From Ulvibacter algarum (lineage in GTDB: Bacteria > Bacteroidota > Bacteroidia > Flavobacteriales > Flavobacteriaceae), in the NCBI GenBank assembly GCA_947488905.1, contig CANLBJ010000005.1, forward strand, positions 176,397 through 212,028: a stretch of DNA of 35,632 nucleotides, given 5' to 3'. Under the pieces are notes generated by a model. The model was not told where the DNA came from. It did not search any database and saw nothing but the letters and a program-made list of their open reading frames with translations. This document shows, one piece after another, positions 6,885 to 14,639 of the stretch (positions are counted from its first letter, which is position 1; each line of letters opens with the position of its first letter). A program made the position numbers and the translations under genes.

Positions 6885-7427
6885 TTAGTCTACTCTCGGA
6901 AAAAAACTAAACACAGAACCTCCATATCTTCTTGATTCTTCAAAATGAGGTACTGTAGATAAGTCTGTGTGCTTTGTATGTTCAATGATTAGTATACCTT
7001 CTTCTTCAAGTAGGTTATTTTCAAAAACTTTTGCTACAATATTACTTAATTGTTCTAGCTCAAAATTATATGGTGGGTCTGCAAAGATTAATGAAAAAGC
7101 TTCTCTAGTACTGTTTAGGTATTTAAAAACATCAGCTTTAATTGCTGTAATAGGAAATTCTAATTCTTCAGATGTTTCAGAAATAAACTTTACACAACCG
7201 TAGTGGCCGTCTACTGCTGTCACTTTTTCTGCACCTCTTGAGGCACACTCATATGCAATGTTTCCTGTACCGCTAAAGAGGTCTAGAACAGAAGATTCAT
7301 GCATATCAACTCTGTGATGTAATATATTGAAAAGGCCTTCTTTTGCAAAATCTGTTGTAGGTCTTACAGGCAAATTGCGCGGTGCAGTGAGTCTTCTTCC
7401 TTTATTGGTACCAGATATTATTCGCAT
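6885..7427 (-). CDS. rsmD: 16S rRNA (guanine-966-N2)-methyltransferase
   Basis: SAM-dependent methyltransferase of 180 residues that modifies G966 of 16S rRNA in the 30S subunit. The N-terminus MRIISGTNKGRRLTAPRNLPVRPTTDFAKEGLFNIL-type sequence is diagnostic: RIISG, then RPTTD and KEGLFNIL. The SAM-binding loop is VLDLFSGTGNIAYECASRGA (from about 48), and the catalytic motif is ADPPYNF. Length is normal. It starts 4 bases after the stop of the DUF3822 gene and is followed after 24 bases by the STAS-like gene, so it is part of a four-gene minus-strand operon. Confidence 0.95.
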   Translation of the reverse strand: MRIISGTNKGRRLTAPRNLPVRPTTDFAKEGLFNILHHRVDMHESSVLDLFSGTGNIAYECASRGAEKVTAVDGHYGCVKFISETSEELEFPITAIKADVFKYLNSTREAFSLIFADPPYNFELEQLSNIVAKVFENNLLEEEGILIIEHTKHTDLSTVPHFEESRRYGGSVFSFFPRVD

Positions 7428-7431
7428 AGGG

Positions 7432-8247
7432 TTATAGATTAGAAAGTACTAGTTGTGTTGGGTGATGGACTTCATTAGTAGTCATTACGTTAAAATTTCC
7501 GTCAAGGATGATAATGTTTTTAATATATTTTTCTGAAATACTAAACAGATCACTTTCTTTAAATTGATAACCTATAACGTTAATGGTTGCGTTTTCTGGT
7601 TTAATTTTCAATTGCTCAAAAGTGAATAGAATATAGTATAAAAAATCTTCGTTTGTCTTAAATGAATAAGAGTTACAAAGTTGAAGGGTTTGATCTTTAT
7701 AAATAATTAAGTCAAATTGCCCGTCTCTTACATTTACTAAAATTGTTTCTTCGTTTTTTGAAAGAAAAAGAGCAGCACTGCTAGCGAGTAATTTTGATAT
7801 GTGGTGATAGTAGCTAAAACTACCTACAGCATCAAAAAAGTAATTGTTTATATTGATGAAAGGAACATAAACAACAACAACATCAAGCGAGTCAATGGTA
7901 TCGTGTGCAATAAAATCTGTAGCTAATATTTTTGAGTTGAACTTTAAATAATCGCTACTTCTTTTTGGGTCAAAAAGCGACTGAGGTACTAGTGTGTATA
8001 ATGAAGATGCATAATGTATCTCTACCTCATCTTGTGTGTTAAGTTCAATCTGGTTTGCCTCTAATGATTCTTGAAGTAATAAAAGTATTTCTTCTGGTGT
8101 ACCATTTTGGGCTATTTTTTCTTGCTTAAAAACAGCGGTATTTGTACCGTTAAGTGATAAAAAAGAAAGTCCATTCAATGAGAATTGAACGGACAGTTTC
8201 TTTGTACTATGTGTACTATTATTATTGCTTGTCTTTTGCAGTGTCAT
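7432..8247 (-). CDS. DUF3822 family protein
   Basis: Bacteroidota-specific family of unknown function, about 271 residues. I placed the start at the ATG at 8247 (MTLQKTSNNN); an in-frame ATG at 8268 would add seven residues. No signal peptide or membrane span. It begins LSVQFSLNGLSFLSLNG and has a central segment with a FDAVGSFSYYHHISKLL helix, followed by ETILVNVRDGQFDLIIYKDQTLQL and SYSFKTNEDFLYYILFTFEQL. This strand-strand-helix layout reminds me of the ASKHA fold of PilM/FtsA-like proteins but without clear ATP-binding loops; that is inference. The start overlaps the end of the upstream single-TM gene by 26 bases, implying coupled translation. rsmD follows 4 bases after its stop, a neighbourship I recall from other Flavobacteriaceae. 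Confidence 0.85.
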   Translation of the reverse strand: MTLQKTSNNNSTHSTKKLSVQFSLNGLSFLSLNGTNTAVFKQEKIAQNGTPEEILLLLQESLEANQIELNTQDEVEIHYASSLYTLVPQSLFDPKRSSDYLKFNSKILATDFIAHDTIDSLDVVVVYVPFININNYFFDAVGSFSYYHHISKLLASSAALFLSKNEETILVNVRDGQFDLIIYKDQTLQLCNSYSFKTNEDFLYYILFTFEQLKIKPENATINVIGYQFKESDLFSISEKYIKNIIILDGNFNVMTTNEVHHPTQLVLSNL

Positions 8248-8896
8248 ATAATTTTGGCCAGTTTCCACTAGTGTTTACATCTGTCATAGAACCTACTCTC
8301 ACTTCTGGTCCTTTAATACCTTCTACAGAGATAACTTGTAGTTCTTGTGCAAGTAAATCTTTTTTACCTAAATCTTCTAGTAAATCTTTCTTAGATACTT
8401 TTGCTTCAAACACAGCATACATAGTTCCGTTTTTCTCAACGTGACCAGCTTTCATCTCTATTTTCTTGTCAATACCTTCAATTGGGATATTCATCATAGT
8501 CTTATTACGACCATCTTTAAAAAGAGAATCTTTTACAGATTCAAATCTTAATGTGTCAATAATAGAAGCTTCAACATAATAACCTCCTGTTTTTGCATCA
8601 AGACCATACGCTCTGTTTTTCTTTTCATCTGCATAAGAAGTATCTCTTCTTGCTGTAATTGCATACTTAGCTGTGTCAAGAAAACGGTTTAAGCTGTCGT
8701 AAGTGCCTGCAAAATCACCTGTAATTTCTTGATGAGCAAGTTGAGCTGCTCTAATATCTTTTAAGTTATTAATAACCTTTTGGTAGCGTGCTACTTTAGT
8801 ATTATTAAATTCTTCTGGTTCGCTAATTGAAGTCCATAGTTGGAATCCTAAAAATGCGATAAGTGCCCAAAGTACAATCTGAATAACAATTTTCAT
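8222..8896 (-). CDS. Single-pass membrane protein of unknown function
   Basis: Product of 224 residues. The N-terminal helix IVIQIVLWALIAFLGFQLW (3-21) is an uncleaved membrane anchor; no lipobox or AxA site follows. The remainder is outside the cytoplasm or periplasmic by the charge pattern, but topology is not certain. After the anchor, VINNLKDIRAAQLAHQEITGDFAGTYDSLNRFLD resembles the start of pseudopilin-like soluble domains (helix, then TG-x-F/Y and a DSL helix). This is a weak pattern match. The end overlaps the DUF3822 gene by 26 bases, so the two proteins probably act together. A TAGATTTG -7 match (minus strand, 8938-8945) lies 42 bases upstream. First gene of the operon with DUF3822, rsmD and the STAS-like gene. 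Confidence 0.75.
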   Translation of the reverse strand: MKIVIQIVLWALIAFLGFQLWTSISEPEEFNNTKVARYQKVINNLKDIRAAQLAHQEITGDFAGTYDSLNRFLDTAKYAITARRDTSYADEKKNRAYGLDAKTGGYYVEASIIDTLRFESVKDSLFKDGRNKTMMNIPIEGIDKKIEMKAGHVEKNGTMYAVFEAKVSKKDLLEDLGKKDLLAQELQVISVEGIKGPEVRVGSMTDVNTSGNWPKLYDTAKDKQ

Positions 8897-9017
8897 TCGT
8901 GAATAGTTTTATTTTTTGTGTTTTATTACGTCTATCGCAAATCTACAATTTTTTTTTGTTCGTAAAAGGTTTAGCCCAAAAAAACATGGCTATCTTTATC
9001 GCTTCTATTTATACCCT

Positions 9018-10442
9018 ATGAATGATAGCTCTTTTTACAGCTTATTAAAATCAGATTTCCCTCACAAGACGACTCTTAAACAGGATATTGCGCTTCAGTT
9101 AATGGCAAAATTTGCTATCAATGAAGATAAAAAGGCGCTTTTTTTATTAAAAGGGTATGCAGGTACTGGTAAAACTACCCTAATAGGAACCTTAGTAAAA
9201 AATCTTTGGCAAGCAAAATTATCTCCTGTACTTATGGCACCCACAGGTAGAGCAGCAAAAGTAATCTCAAACTATTCACAGAAAGAAGCTTTTACTATTC
9301 ACCGTAAAATTTACCAACCTAAATCTAAAAGTGGAGGAGGAGTGACGTTTACGCTGCAGAAAAATAAACACCGAAATACTATATTCATTGTAGATGAAGC
9401 ATCTATGATTCCAGATGTGAATCAAGACGGAAAAATGTTTGATAGTGGCTCATTACTAGATGATTTAATACAATTTGTTTACGGTGGTCATAACTGCAAA
9501 CTACTCTTAATAGGTGATACAGCACAGTTACCACCTATTAAACTTGATGTAAGCCCAGCACTAGAACCACAAACCTTAGAAGTAAGATATCAACTTAATG
9601 TGCAAGAAGTAGAGCTAGATGAAGTTTTGCGTCAAAAATCTGATAGTGGGATATTATTTAATGCTACAGAAATTAGACAATGTTTAGAAGATGGCATTTA
9701 TGAACGCTTTAAGTTTGATATTTCTCAATCTACAGATGTAATGAGACCAGTTGATGGTATGGAGGTTATGGATGCTATTAGTGATGCTTATAATGAAAAT
9801 AGTGATGAAGATGCTGTTTTTATAGTAAGAAGTAACAAACGTGCAAATCTGTATAATCAGAATATTAGAACTAGGGTGTTGTACCAAGAGCAAGAGCTTG
9901 CGGCTGGAGATCGTTTAATGGTAGTAAAAAATAATTATTTCTGGGTTTCTAGCGAAAGCGAAGCAGGCTTTATCGCAAATGGAGATATTATTGAAGTTTT
10001 AGAGATATTTAGATTTGTAGATTTATATGGTTTTCGTTTTGCAGAAGTAAAAGTGCAAATGTCAGATTACCCTAGAATGAAAGCCTTTGAAACCGTTTTG
10101 CTACTAGATACCATAACTGCAGAAACACCTTCACTATCTTACGATGACTCTAATAAACTTTACCAAGAGGTAGCAAAGGATTATGCAGACGAAAAATCTA
10201 AATATAAAAAGTTTCAAGCCATTAAGAAGAACCGCTATTTTAATGGACTACAAGTAAAATTTTCTTATGCCATAACTTGCCATAAATCACAAGGTGGACA
10301 ATGGAACACTGTTTTTGTAGAACAACCTTACTTGCCTAACGGAATGGATAAAGATTATTTAAGATGGTTATATACAGCGGTAACAAGAGCCAAGGATAAA
10401 TTATATCTAATTGGTTTTAAGGATGATTTTTTTGTAAATTAG
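9018..10442 (+). CDS. RecD-like superfamily 1 DNA helicase
   Basis: ATP-dependent 5'-3' type SF1 helicase, about 474 residues. Walker A GYAGTGKTT is at 46-54, the Walker B DEAS at about 126-129, and the motif LIGDTAQLPPI follows. The C-terminal UvrD_C_2-type block has YAITCHKSQGGQW and YTAVTRAKDKLYLIG. I chose the ATG at 9018 (MNDSSFYSLL) because the upstream frame back to 8916 reads through promoter-like AT-rich sequence with no family resemblance. It is shorter than RecD2 (about 700-800 residues) and has no nuclease domain. A role in repair or recombination is likely. First gene of a plus-strand run with DUF4126, kdsB and an acyltransferase; the next gene starts 6 bases after its stop. Confidence 0.9.
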   Translation: MNDSSFYSLLKSDFPHKTTLKQDIALQLMAKFAINEDKKALFLLKGYAGTGKTTLIGTLVKNLWQAKLSPVLMAPTGRAAKVISNYSQKEAFTIHRKIYQPKSKSGGGVTFTLQKNKHRNTIFIVDEASMIPDVNQDGKMFDSGSLLDDLIQFVYGGHNCKLLLIGDTAQLPPIKLDVSPALEPQTLEVRYQLNVQEVELDEVLRQKSDSGILFNATEIRQCLEDGIYERFKFDISQSTDVMRPVDGMEVMDAISDAYNENSDEDAVFIVRSNKRANLYNQNIRTRVLYQEQELAAGDRLMVVKNNYFWVSSESEAGFIANGDIIEVLEIFRFVDLYGFRFAEVKVQMSDYPRMKAFETVLLLDTITAETPSLSYDDSNKLYQEVAKDYADEKSKYKKFQAIKKNRYFNGLQVKFSYAITCHKSQGGQWNTVFVEQPYLPNGMDKDYLRWLYTAVTRAKDKLYLIGFKDDFFVN

Positions 10443-10448
10443 ACACTT

Positions 10449-11024
10449 ATGGAAACAATACAAATTATAGCGGGAGTATGCTTAGGTGTTGGTCTTGCTG
10501 CCGCAGTTGGCTTTAGGGTATTCTTACCTTTATTATTTTTAAGCCTTGCGGGTTATTATGAGGTAATACCGCTTTCAGAAAATTGGGAGTGGGTAGGGAG
10601 TCTCACAGCTATTATTGTGCTTGGCATTGCCACGGTTATTGAGATTGCTGGGTATTATATACCTTGGGTTGATAATGCGCTAGACACTATTGCAGTACCA
10701 TTAGCTACCATTGCAGGTACACTTGCGGTTGCTGCAACTGTTGGTGATTTAGACCCAGTTATCACCTGGGCATTGGCTATTATTGCTGGTGGCGGTACTG
10801 CTGCAGCAATTTCTGGTACAAGCTCTGCAGTGCGTTTAACATCTACAGCAACTACGGGTGGTATTGCAAATCCTGTGGTGTCTACCGTAGAGACGGCTAC
10901 AGCTTCTGTATTCTCTATCTTGGCTATTTTTGTCCCTATTTTAGCAGGTGTACTTGTGCTAATGCTTTTTTTCTTTGTAATTCGTTATTACAGAAAGAGA
11001 CGAAAAAGGGTGGCAATAGAATAA
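10449..11024 (+). CDS. DUF4126 family membrane protein
   Basis: Small inner-membrane protein of 191 residues. Hydrophobic segments are visible at about 5-35, 50-75, 80-110, 110-130 and 152-178, with glycine- and alanine-rich helices. The N-terminal pattern GVGLAAAVGFRVFLPLL, the central DTIAVPLATIAGTLA and the glycine-rich GGGTAAAISGTSSAVRLTST match DUF4126 as I recall it. The C-terminus is basic (RYYRKRRKRVAIE), so it is probably cytoplasmic. Function is unknown for the family; a transport or envelope role is only a guess. Six bases after the helicase and about 50 before kdsB. Confidence 0.82.
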   Translation: METIQIIAGVCLGVGLAAAVGFRVFLPLLFLSLAGYYEVIPLSENWEWVGSLTAIIVLGIATVIEIAGYYIPWVDNALDTIAVPLATIAGTLAVAATVGDLDPVITWALAIIAGGGTAAAISGTSSAVRLTSTATTGGIANPVVSTVETATASVFSILAIFVPILAGVLVLMLFFFVIRYYRKRRKRVAIE

Positions 11025-11073
11025 TTCCTTTTATTTTTGCAGCTATAAATCCTCAATCATTAATATTTCAGAA

Positions 11074-11814
11074 ATGAAAATAATTGCTATGATCCCTGCT
11101 CGTTATGAAGCTTCCCGTTTTCCGGCGAAGTTGATGCAGCCTTTGGGAGACAAAACAGTAATTTTAACCACCTATGAGGCAACACTTGCAACAGGTCTTT
11201 TTAGTGAAGTATATGTAGTGACAGATAGCGAGTTGATTGCTGCCGAAATTACAAACAACGGTGGTAATGCTATTATGAGTAAGACGCCACACGAGTGTGG
11301 TAGTGACCGTATAGCAGAGGCTGTGGCAAATGTGGAGTGCGATATTATACTCAATGTGCAAGGTGATGAACCTTTTACAAATAGAAAAAGTCTTGAAAAT
11401 TTACTCGCAGTTTTTAATGGGGAAGATGCTTCAAAAATAGACTTGGCATCTATAAGAACACCTATTTCTGAAGCAGCAGATATCAATAATCCTAACTGTG
11501 TAAAAGTGGTTACGGGCGAAGACGGTTTTGCAAAATATTTTTCTAGATCACCTATTCCATTTAATAGAGCAGAAGATACAAGCGTAGCTTATTATAAGCA
11601 TGTAGGTATTTATGCATTTAGAAAACAAGCCATCTTAGATTTTTCAAAATTAGATATGTCACCTCTAGAATCTGCAGAAAAAATAGAATGTTTACGTTTT
11701 TTAGAAAATGGACGGCAAATAAAAATGGTGATTTCTACAGAGACCACTTTTGGTATTGATACACCACAAGATTTAATAAAAGCAAACGAATACCTGAAAA
11801 ATAAAAACAGTTAA
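11074..11814 (+). CDS. kdsB: 3-deoxy-manno-octulosonate cytidylyltransferase (CMP-KDO synthetase)
   Basis: Activates KDO with CTP to give CMP-KDO for lipid A/LPS core synthesis; cytoplasmic. At 246 residues the length is normal. The N-terminal nucleotide-binding motif MIPARYEASRFPAKLM is diagnostic, followed by VVTDSELI, HECGSDRIAEA and the metal-binding NVQGDEPF. Near the C-terminus, KHVGIYAFRKQAIL and ETTFGIDTPQDL are typical. A TATTTTTG -7-like element lies at 11032-11039, so the gene may have its own promoter besides readthrough from upstream. Its stop codon shares one base with the start of the acyltransferase (TAATG), implying translational coupling and a joint envelope-lipid role. Confidence 0.96.
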   Translation: MKIIAMIPARYEASRFPAKLMQPLGDKTVILTTYEATLATGLFSEVYVVTDSELIAAEITNNGGNAIMSKTPHECGSDRIAEAVANVECDIILNVQGDEPFTNRKSLENLLAVFNGEDASKIDLASIRTPISEAADINNPNCVKVVTGEDGFAKYFSRSPIPFNRAEDTSVAYYKHVGIYAFRKQAILDFSKLDMSPLESAEKIECLRFLENGRQIKMVISTETTFGIDTPQDLIKANEYLKNKNS

Positions 11815-12350
11815 TGGGTTTTACAAAATTTTTATATTCAACAATTTTTGGATGGAAGATAGAAGGCGATTTTGATCGTACTATTAAAAAATCTGTATTA
11901 ATTTGTGCACCTCACACTAGTTATTTTGACTTTATAGTCTCTGTTTTAGCGAGACGTATTTTAAAAGTTGAAATCAATTTTGTGGGTAAAAAAGAACTGT
12001 TTGTTTGGCCTATAGGATGGTATTTTAGATGGATGGGTGGTGCTCCTTTAAATAGAGGAAAGTCTGAAAATAAAGTAGAAGCCATTGCTAGTGTGATTAA
12101 ATCTCACAAAGAATTTAGGCTAGCTTTAGCGCCAGAAGGTACAAGGAGAAAGGTAGAAAGTTGGAAGTCTGGTTATTATTATATAGCCCTTGCTGCTGGT
12201 GTGCCTATTATTAATGTAGGTTTTGACTACCCTACAAAAACACTACACATAGGAGAAGCTTTTTACCCTACTGGTGATATTAAAGTAGATGAACCTAAGC
12301 TTAAAGAATTTTATAAAGGTATGGTAGGTAAAATCCCTGAGTGGACATAG
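11814..12350 (+). CDS. 1-acyl-sn-glycerol-3-phosphate acyltransferase-like (PlsC family)
   Basis: Lysophospholipid acyltransferase superfamily, 178 residues, a short form. The catalytic HX4D motif is H34-TSYF-D39 (APHTSYFDF), and the glycerophosphate-binding motif APEGTRRK starts at about 106. A GAPLNRGKSENK stretch lies between them. There is no clear N-terminal membrane helix, although the first 20 residues (FLYSTIFGW) may associate with the membrane. It transfers an acyl chain to lysophosphatidate or a related glycerolipid; the exact acceptor is not fixed. It overlaps kdsB by one base and is followed by a strong bidirectional terminator, so it closes the operon. Confidence 0.88.
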   Translation: MGFTKFLYSTIFGWKIEGDFDRTIKKSVLICAPHTSYFDFIVSVLARRILKVEINFVGKKELFVWPIGWYFRWMGGAPLNRGKSENKVEAIASVIKSHKEFRLALAPEGTRRKVESWKSGYYYIALAAGVPIINVGFDYPTKTLHIGEAFYPTGDIKVDEPKLKEFYKGMVGKIPEWT

Positions 12351-12363
12351 ATTTTAAAGACAT

Positions 12364-12402
12364 AAAAAAAGGCTGCTTAATTAAATGAGCAGCCTTTTTT
12401 TT
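12364..12402. terminator. Bidirectional intrinsic terminator
   Basis: Stem GGCTGCT (12371-12377) pairs exactly with AGCAGCC (12388-12394) over a 10-base loop. Seven A residues precede and eight T residues follow, so it works in both directions. It serves the acyltransferase operon (plus) and yebC (minus), which converge here. Confidence 0.9.
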
Positions 12403-12422
12403 AATCAATATTTTCTGAAATA

Positions 12423-13175
12423 TTAATCGTCAGAACTTTCTTCCATTGTATGATATACGTTTTGCACGTCATCATCTTCTTCTAGTTTTTCTAAAAGTTT
12501 TTCAACATCTTCTGCTTCTTCTTTTGTGATTTTTTTAGTCACTTGAGGTATACGTTCAAAACCTGAAGATAAGATTTCAATATTATTTTCTTCTAGGTAT
12601 GCTTGTATAGAACCAAAGCTTTCAAAAGGAGCATAAATCATGATACCGGCTTTTTCAGACTCTTCTTCTTTCTCTTCGTCTCTGTCTTCAAAGATTTCTT
12701 CTACACCGTGATCTATTAACTCTAGTTCAAGTTCTTCAAGATCAATACCTTCTGCTTTTATTCTAAAGTTACAGGTATGATCAAACATAAATACAACAGA
12801 ACCAGAAGTACCTAAACTCCCATCTGTTTTGTTAAAATAAGATCGCACATTTGCAACTGTTCTTGTATTGTTATCTGTAGCAGTCTCAATTAATACAGCA
12901 ATACCGTGTTGTGCATAGCCTTCAAATAAAACCTCTTTATAATCACCTAGACTTTTATCACTTGCTTTTTTAATGGCACGCTCTACATTGTCTTTAGGCA
13001 TATTTACAGACTTTGCATTCTGTATTACGGCACGTAGCCTCGAGTTAGAATCTGGATCAGGCCCTCCTTCTTTAACTGCCATCACTATATCTTTACCTAT
13101 ACGCGTAAAGGCTTTAGACATTGCTGACCATCGTTTCATTTTCCTTGCTTTCCTGAATTCAAAAGCTCTTCCCAT
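12423..13175 (-). CDS. yebC: YebC/PmpR family protein
   Basis: YebC-family protein, 250 residues, normal length. The start MGRAFEFRKARKMKRWSAMSK and the motif KEGGPDPDSNSRLRAVIQNAKSVNMPKDNVERAI are diagnostic, as is YEGYAQHGIA-like FEGYAQHGIAVLIE. The C-terminal part carries acidic stretches (DRDEEKEEESE; EKLEEDDDVQNVYHT). Members were named as transcriptional regulators; more recent work describes some as ribosome-associated factors that relieve stalling at proline-rich stretches, so the DNA-binding label should be treated with caution. It is monocistronic: its own promoter (13224-13253) and the shared terminator at 12364-12402. Confidence 0.96.
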   Translation of the reverse strand: MGRAFEFRKARKMKRWSAMSKAFTRIGKDIVMAVKEGGPDPDSNSRLRAVIQNAKSVNMPKDNVERAIKKASDKSLGDYKEVLFEGYAQHGIAVLIETATDNNTRTVANVRSYFNKTDGSLGTSGSVVFMFDHTCNFRIKAEGIDLEELELELIDHGVEEIFEDRDEEKEEESEKAGIMIYAPFESFGSIQAYLEENNIEILSSGFERIPQVTKKITKEEAEDVEKLLEKLEEDDDVQNVYHTMEESSDD

Positions 13176-13223
13176 AATTTTGTGTTTTAAGCCGAAATAC
13201 TCCAGCTCCTATTATTGTTATGC

Positions 13224-13253
13224 CAAATATAATATTACTCTACAATAGTGCAA
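13224..13253 (-). promoter_or_regulatory. yebC promoter (TTG-N19-TATATTTG)
   Basis: On the minus strand the -7 element TATATTTG (13231-13224) is preceded by exactly 19 bases and a TTG (13253-13251, within TTTG). Both elements match the Bacteroidota consensus perfectly. Transcription would start near 13217, leaving about 40 bases of leader before the ATG at 13175. Confidence 0.75.
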
Positions 13254-13310
13254 AGAATTAGTGTTTATTGTTTTGATTTATCATTGGCTATCTTGAAATG
13301 TAATTACCTA

Positions 13311-13369
13311 TGTCAGTCTAAGCTTGTCGAAGACCAATCACGAGGCACCTCGACAGGCTCAGTGTGACA
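13311..13369. repeat. REP-like imperfect palindrome
   Basis: A 22-base left arm (13311-13332, starting TGTCAGTCTAAGCTTGTCGA) is complementary to the right arm (13348-13369, ending CAGGCTCAGTGTGACA) with five mismatches, around 15 bases. It sits in the 230-base gap between yebC and the pterin dehydratase. From memory, closely similar elements (GTCAGTCTGAGCTTGTCGAAG ... CTTCGACAGGCTCAGTGTGACA type) are scattered between genes in many Bacteroidota. It is less AT-rich than its surroundings. There is no T-run, so it is not a standard terminator. A second short pair, ATCACGA (13337-13343) and TCGTGAT (13375-13381), lies across the right arm. Confidence 0.65.
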
Positions 13370-13406
13370 ACATTTCGTGATTTTTATTGAGACTCAGTAA
13401 ATTAAT

Positions 13407-13685
13407 TTATCCTATCAACTCATCAATAATCCCAGCCATCTCAAAATCTTTTTCTGTCACACCATCTGCATCATGTGTGCTAAGAAAAATCTCAAGCTTG
13501 TCATAAACATTAGTCCACTCTGGATGATGGTTAAGACGTTCTGCCTCAAAGGCAATGCGTGTCATAGAGGTAAAGGCTTCTTTAAAATTTTCAAATTCAA
13601 AAGAGGCATGTAAAGCTCCATCAATATATTCCCAGCCTTCCATTTTTGCAAGGCGATTGTTTATTTGTTCTTCTGTAAGTTTCAT
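13407..13685 (-). CDS. phhB: 4a-hydroxytetrahydrobiopterin dehydratase (PCD/DCoH family)
   Basis: Small protein of 92 residues that dehydrates 4a-hydroxytetrahydropterin, recycling the cofactor of aromatic amino-acid hydroxylases. The catalytic motif is present: EAERLNHHPEWTNVYDKLEIFLSTHDADGVTEKD carries the two adjacent histidines, the HPEW signature, and the third histidine in STHD. Length is normal. It lies 89 bases after the SDR-fold gene on the same strand and could be its own unit, since a TACATTTA near-match to the -7 element lies upstream. No phenylalanine hydroxylase is in the window; its partner enzyme must be elsewhere, or it has another pterin role. Confidence 0.93.
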   Translation of the reverse strand: MKLTEEQINNRLAKMEGWEYIDGALHASFEFENFKEAFTSMTRIAFEAERLNHHPEWTNVYDKLEIFLSTHDADGVTEKDFEMAGIIDELIG

Positions 13686-13774
13686 AATTACTTCCTGCTT
13701 TAAGCTAATTAATAAATGTATTTATCTTTCTTCTTCAATGAGTGAAGCGAATGGTCTTTTCTTTTTTGTTCTGT

Positions 13775-14629
13775 TTACAACTTAAGCGTAAAAATCTCTT
13801 CATTAAGTGTACAGTCTTCAATCACTTCTTGTACGGTAATTCTATAATTTTTTGGCAGTCTATTTTCTTTTGGTAAAATGGCTTGATAGCTATCTTCGTT
13901 TGTGGTAAATACTTGTTTGAAAACAGGAAATTTTCCGTGTGCTTTTTCACAAATCTCTCTAAAAAGATCTTCGTGATGTGTGACGTCTTCACTAGCAAGA
14001 TTATAAATACCAGTTTTAGCTTTGTTTATTAAGTAGTGTACTTGTTGCGCAATTTTATTTGCGGTAGTTACGCTAATTATTCTGTTAGGGTACACTTCAA
14101 AAATGGCTTGACTTTTTATGGCTTCTTTTAAATGAATGATCTCTGGCGCATAAGGCCCTAAGATCATAGGTAGCCTTAATATTGCCACTTGATTAGGGAT
14201 GGTTTTTAAAAATAACTTCTCTTCGGAAATTTTAAACTTTCCGAAGTCAGAATCTGCTGCTTGCAAATCGTTCTCATAAGAAGGAAACTCAAATTTTGCA
14301 TCAAATACTTTTGACGAAGACAAATATAATAATCTACTTTCTGGGTTTGAAGCAACATAAAAAGCAATCGCTTCATGTGCTTGGTACTGGCTATCAAAAT
14401 CGCCTTCTAAACAGGAAATAATAACAGAGGGGTTTACCATCGTTAAAATTTCAGAAGTACTTGTTTTTTTGATATCTAATTGAAAAAATGCCTCGTTATC
14501 TGCTAGCTCAGCGTCGTCGTCTTTATAAGTGCCATAGGTGTCCATAAACTGGCAAAGCTCGTGATATATCACATTGCCTATAAAAGTAGTGGCACCTAGA
14601 ATTAGAACGGTAGGTTTTATTTGCTGCAT
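13775..14629 (-). CDS. SDR-fold NAD(P)-binding protein, RmlD/epimerase-like, with altered catalytic Tyr
   Basis: Extended short-chain dehydrogenase/reductase, 284 residues. The N-terminal strand and dinucleotide loop are VLILGATTFIGNVIY (8-22), GxxxxxG type. Further landmarks are NPSVIISCLEG, LLYLSSSKVFD and a C-terminal substrate region similar to dTDP-4-dehydrorhamnose reductase (RmlD) proteins. The catalytic YxxxK is replaced by FGKFK: the codon at 14243-14245 encodes Phe where Tyr is expected, with the Lys kept. That suggests a binding or regulatory role or a changed reaction. The gene starts 10 bases after the glutaminase stop and is the third gene of gcvT-glsA-SDR. The physiological substrate is unknown. 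Confidence 0.8.
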   Translation of the reverse strand: MQQIKPTVLILGATTFIGNVIYHELCQFMDTYGTYKDDDAELADNEAFFQLDIKKTSTSEILTMVNPSVIISCLEGDFDSQYQAHEAIAFYVASNPESRLLYLSSSKVFDAKFEFPSYENDLQAADSDFGKFKISEEKLFLKTIPNQVAILRLPMILGPYAPEIIHLKEAIKSQAIFEVYPNRIISVTTANKIAQQVHYLINKAKTGIYNLASEDVTHHEDLFREICEKAHGKFPVFKQVFTTNEDSYQAILPKENRLPKNYRITVQEVIEDCTLNEEIFTLKL

Positions 14630-14639
14630 AGATAGATAC

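Noticed and set aside
8916-9017. N-terminal extension of the helicase from an ATG at 8916
   Set aside because: The extra 34 residues overlap the divergent promoter region and lack homology to the family; the ATG at 9018 gives a normal N-terminus.
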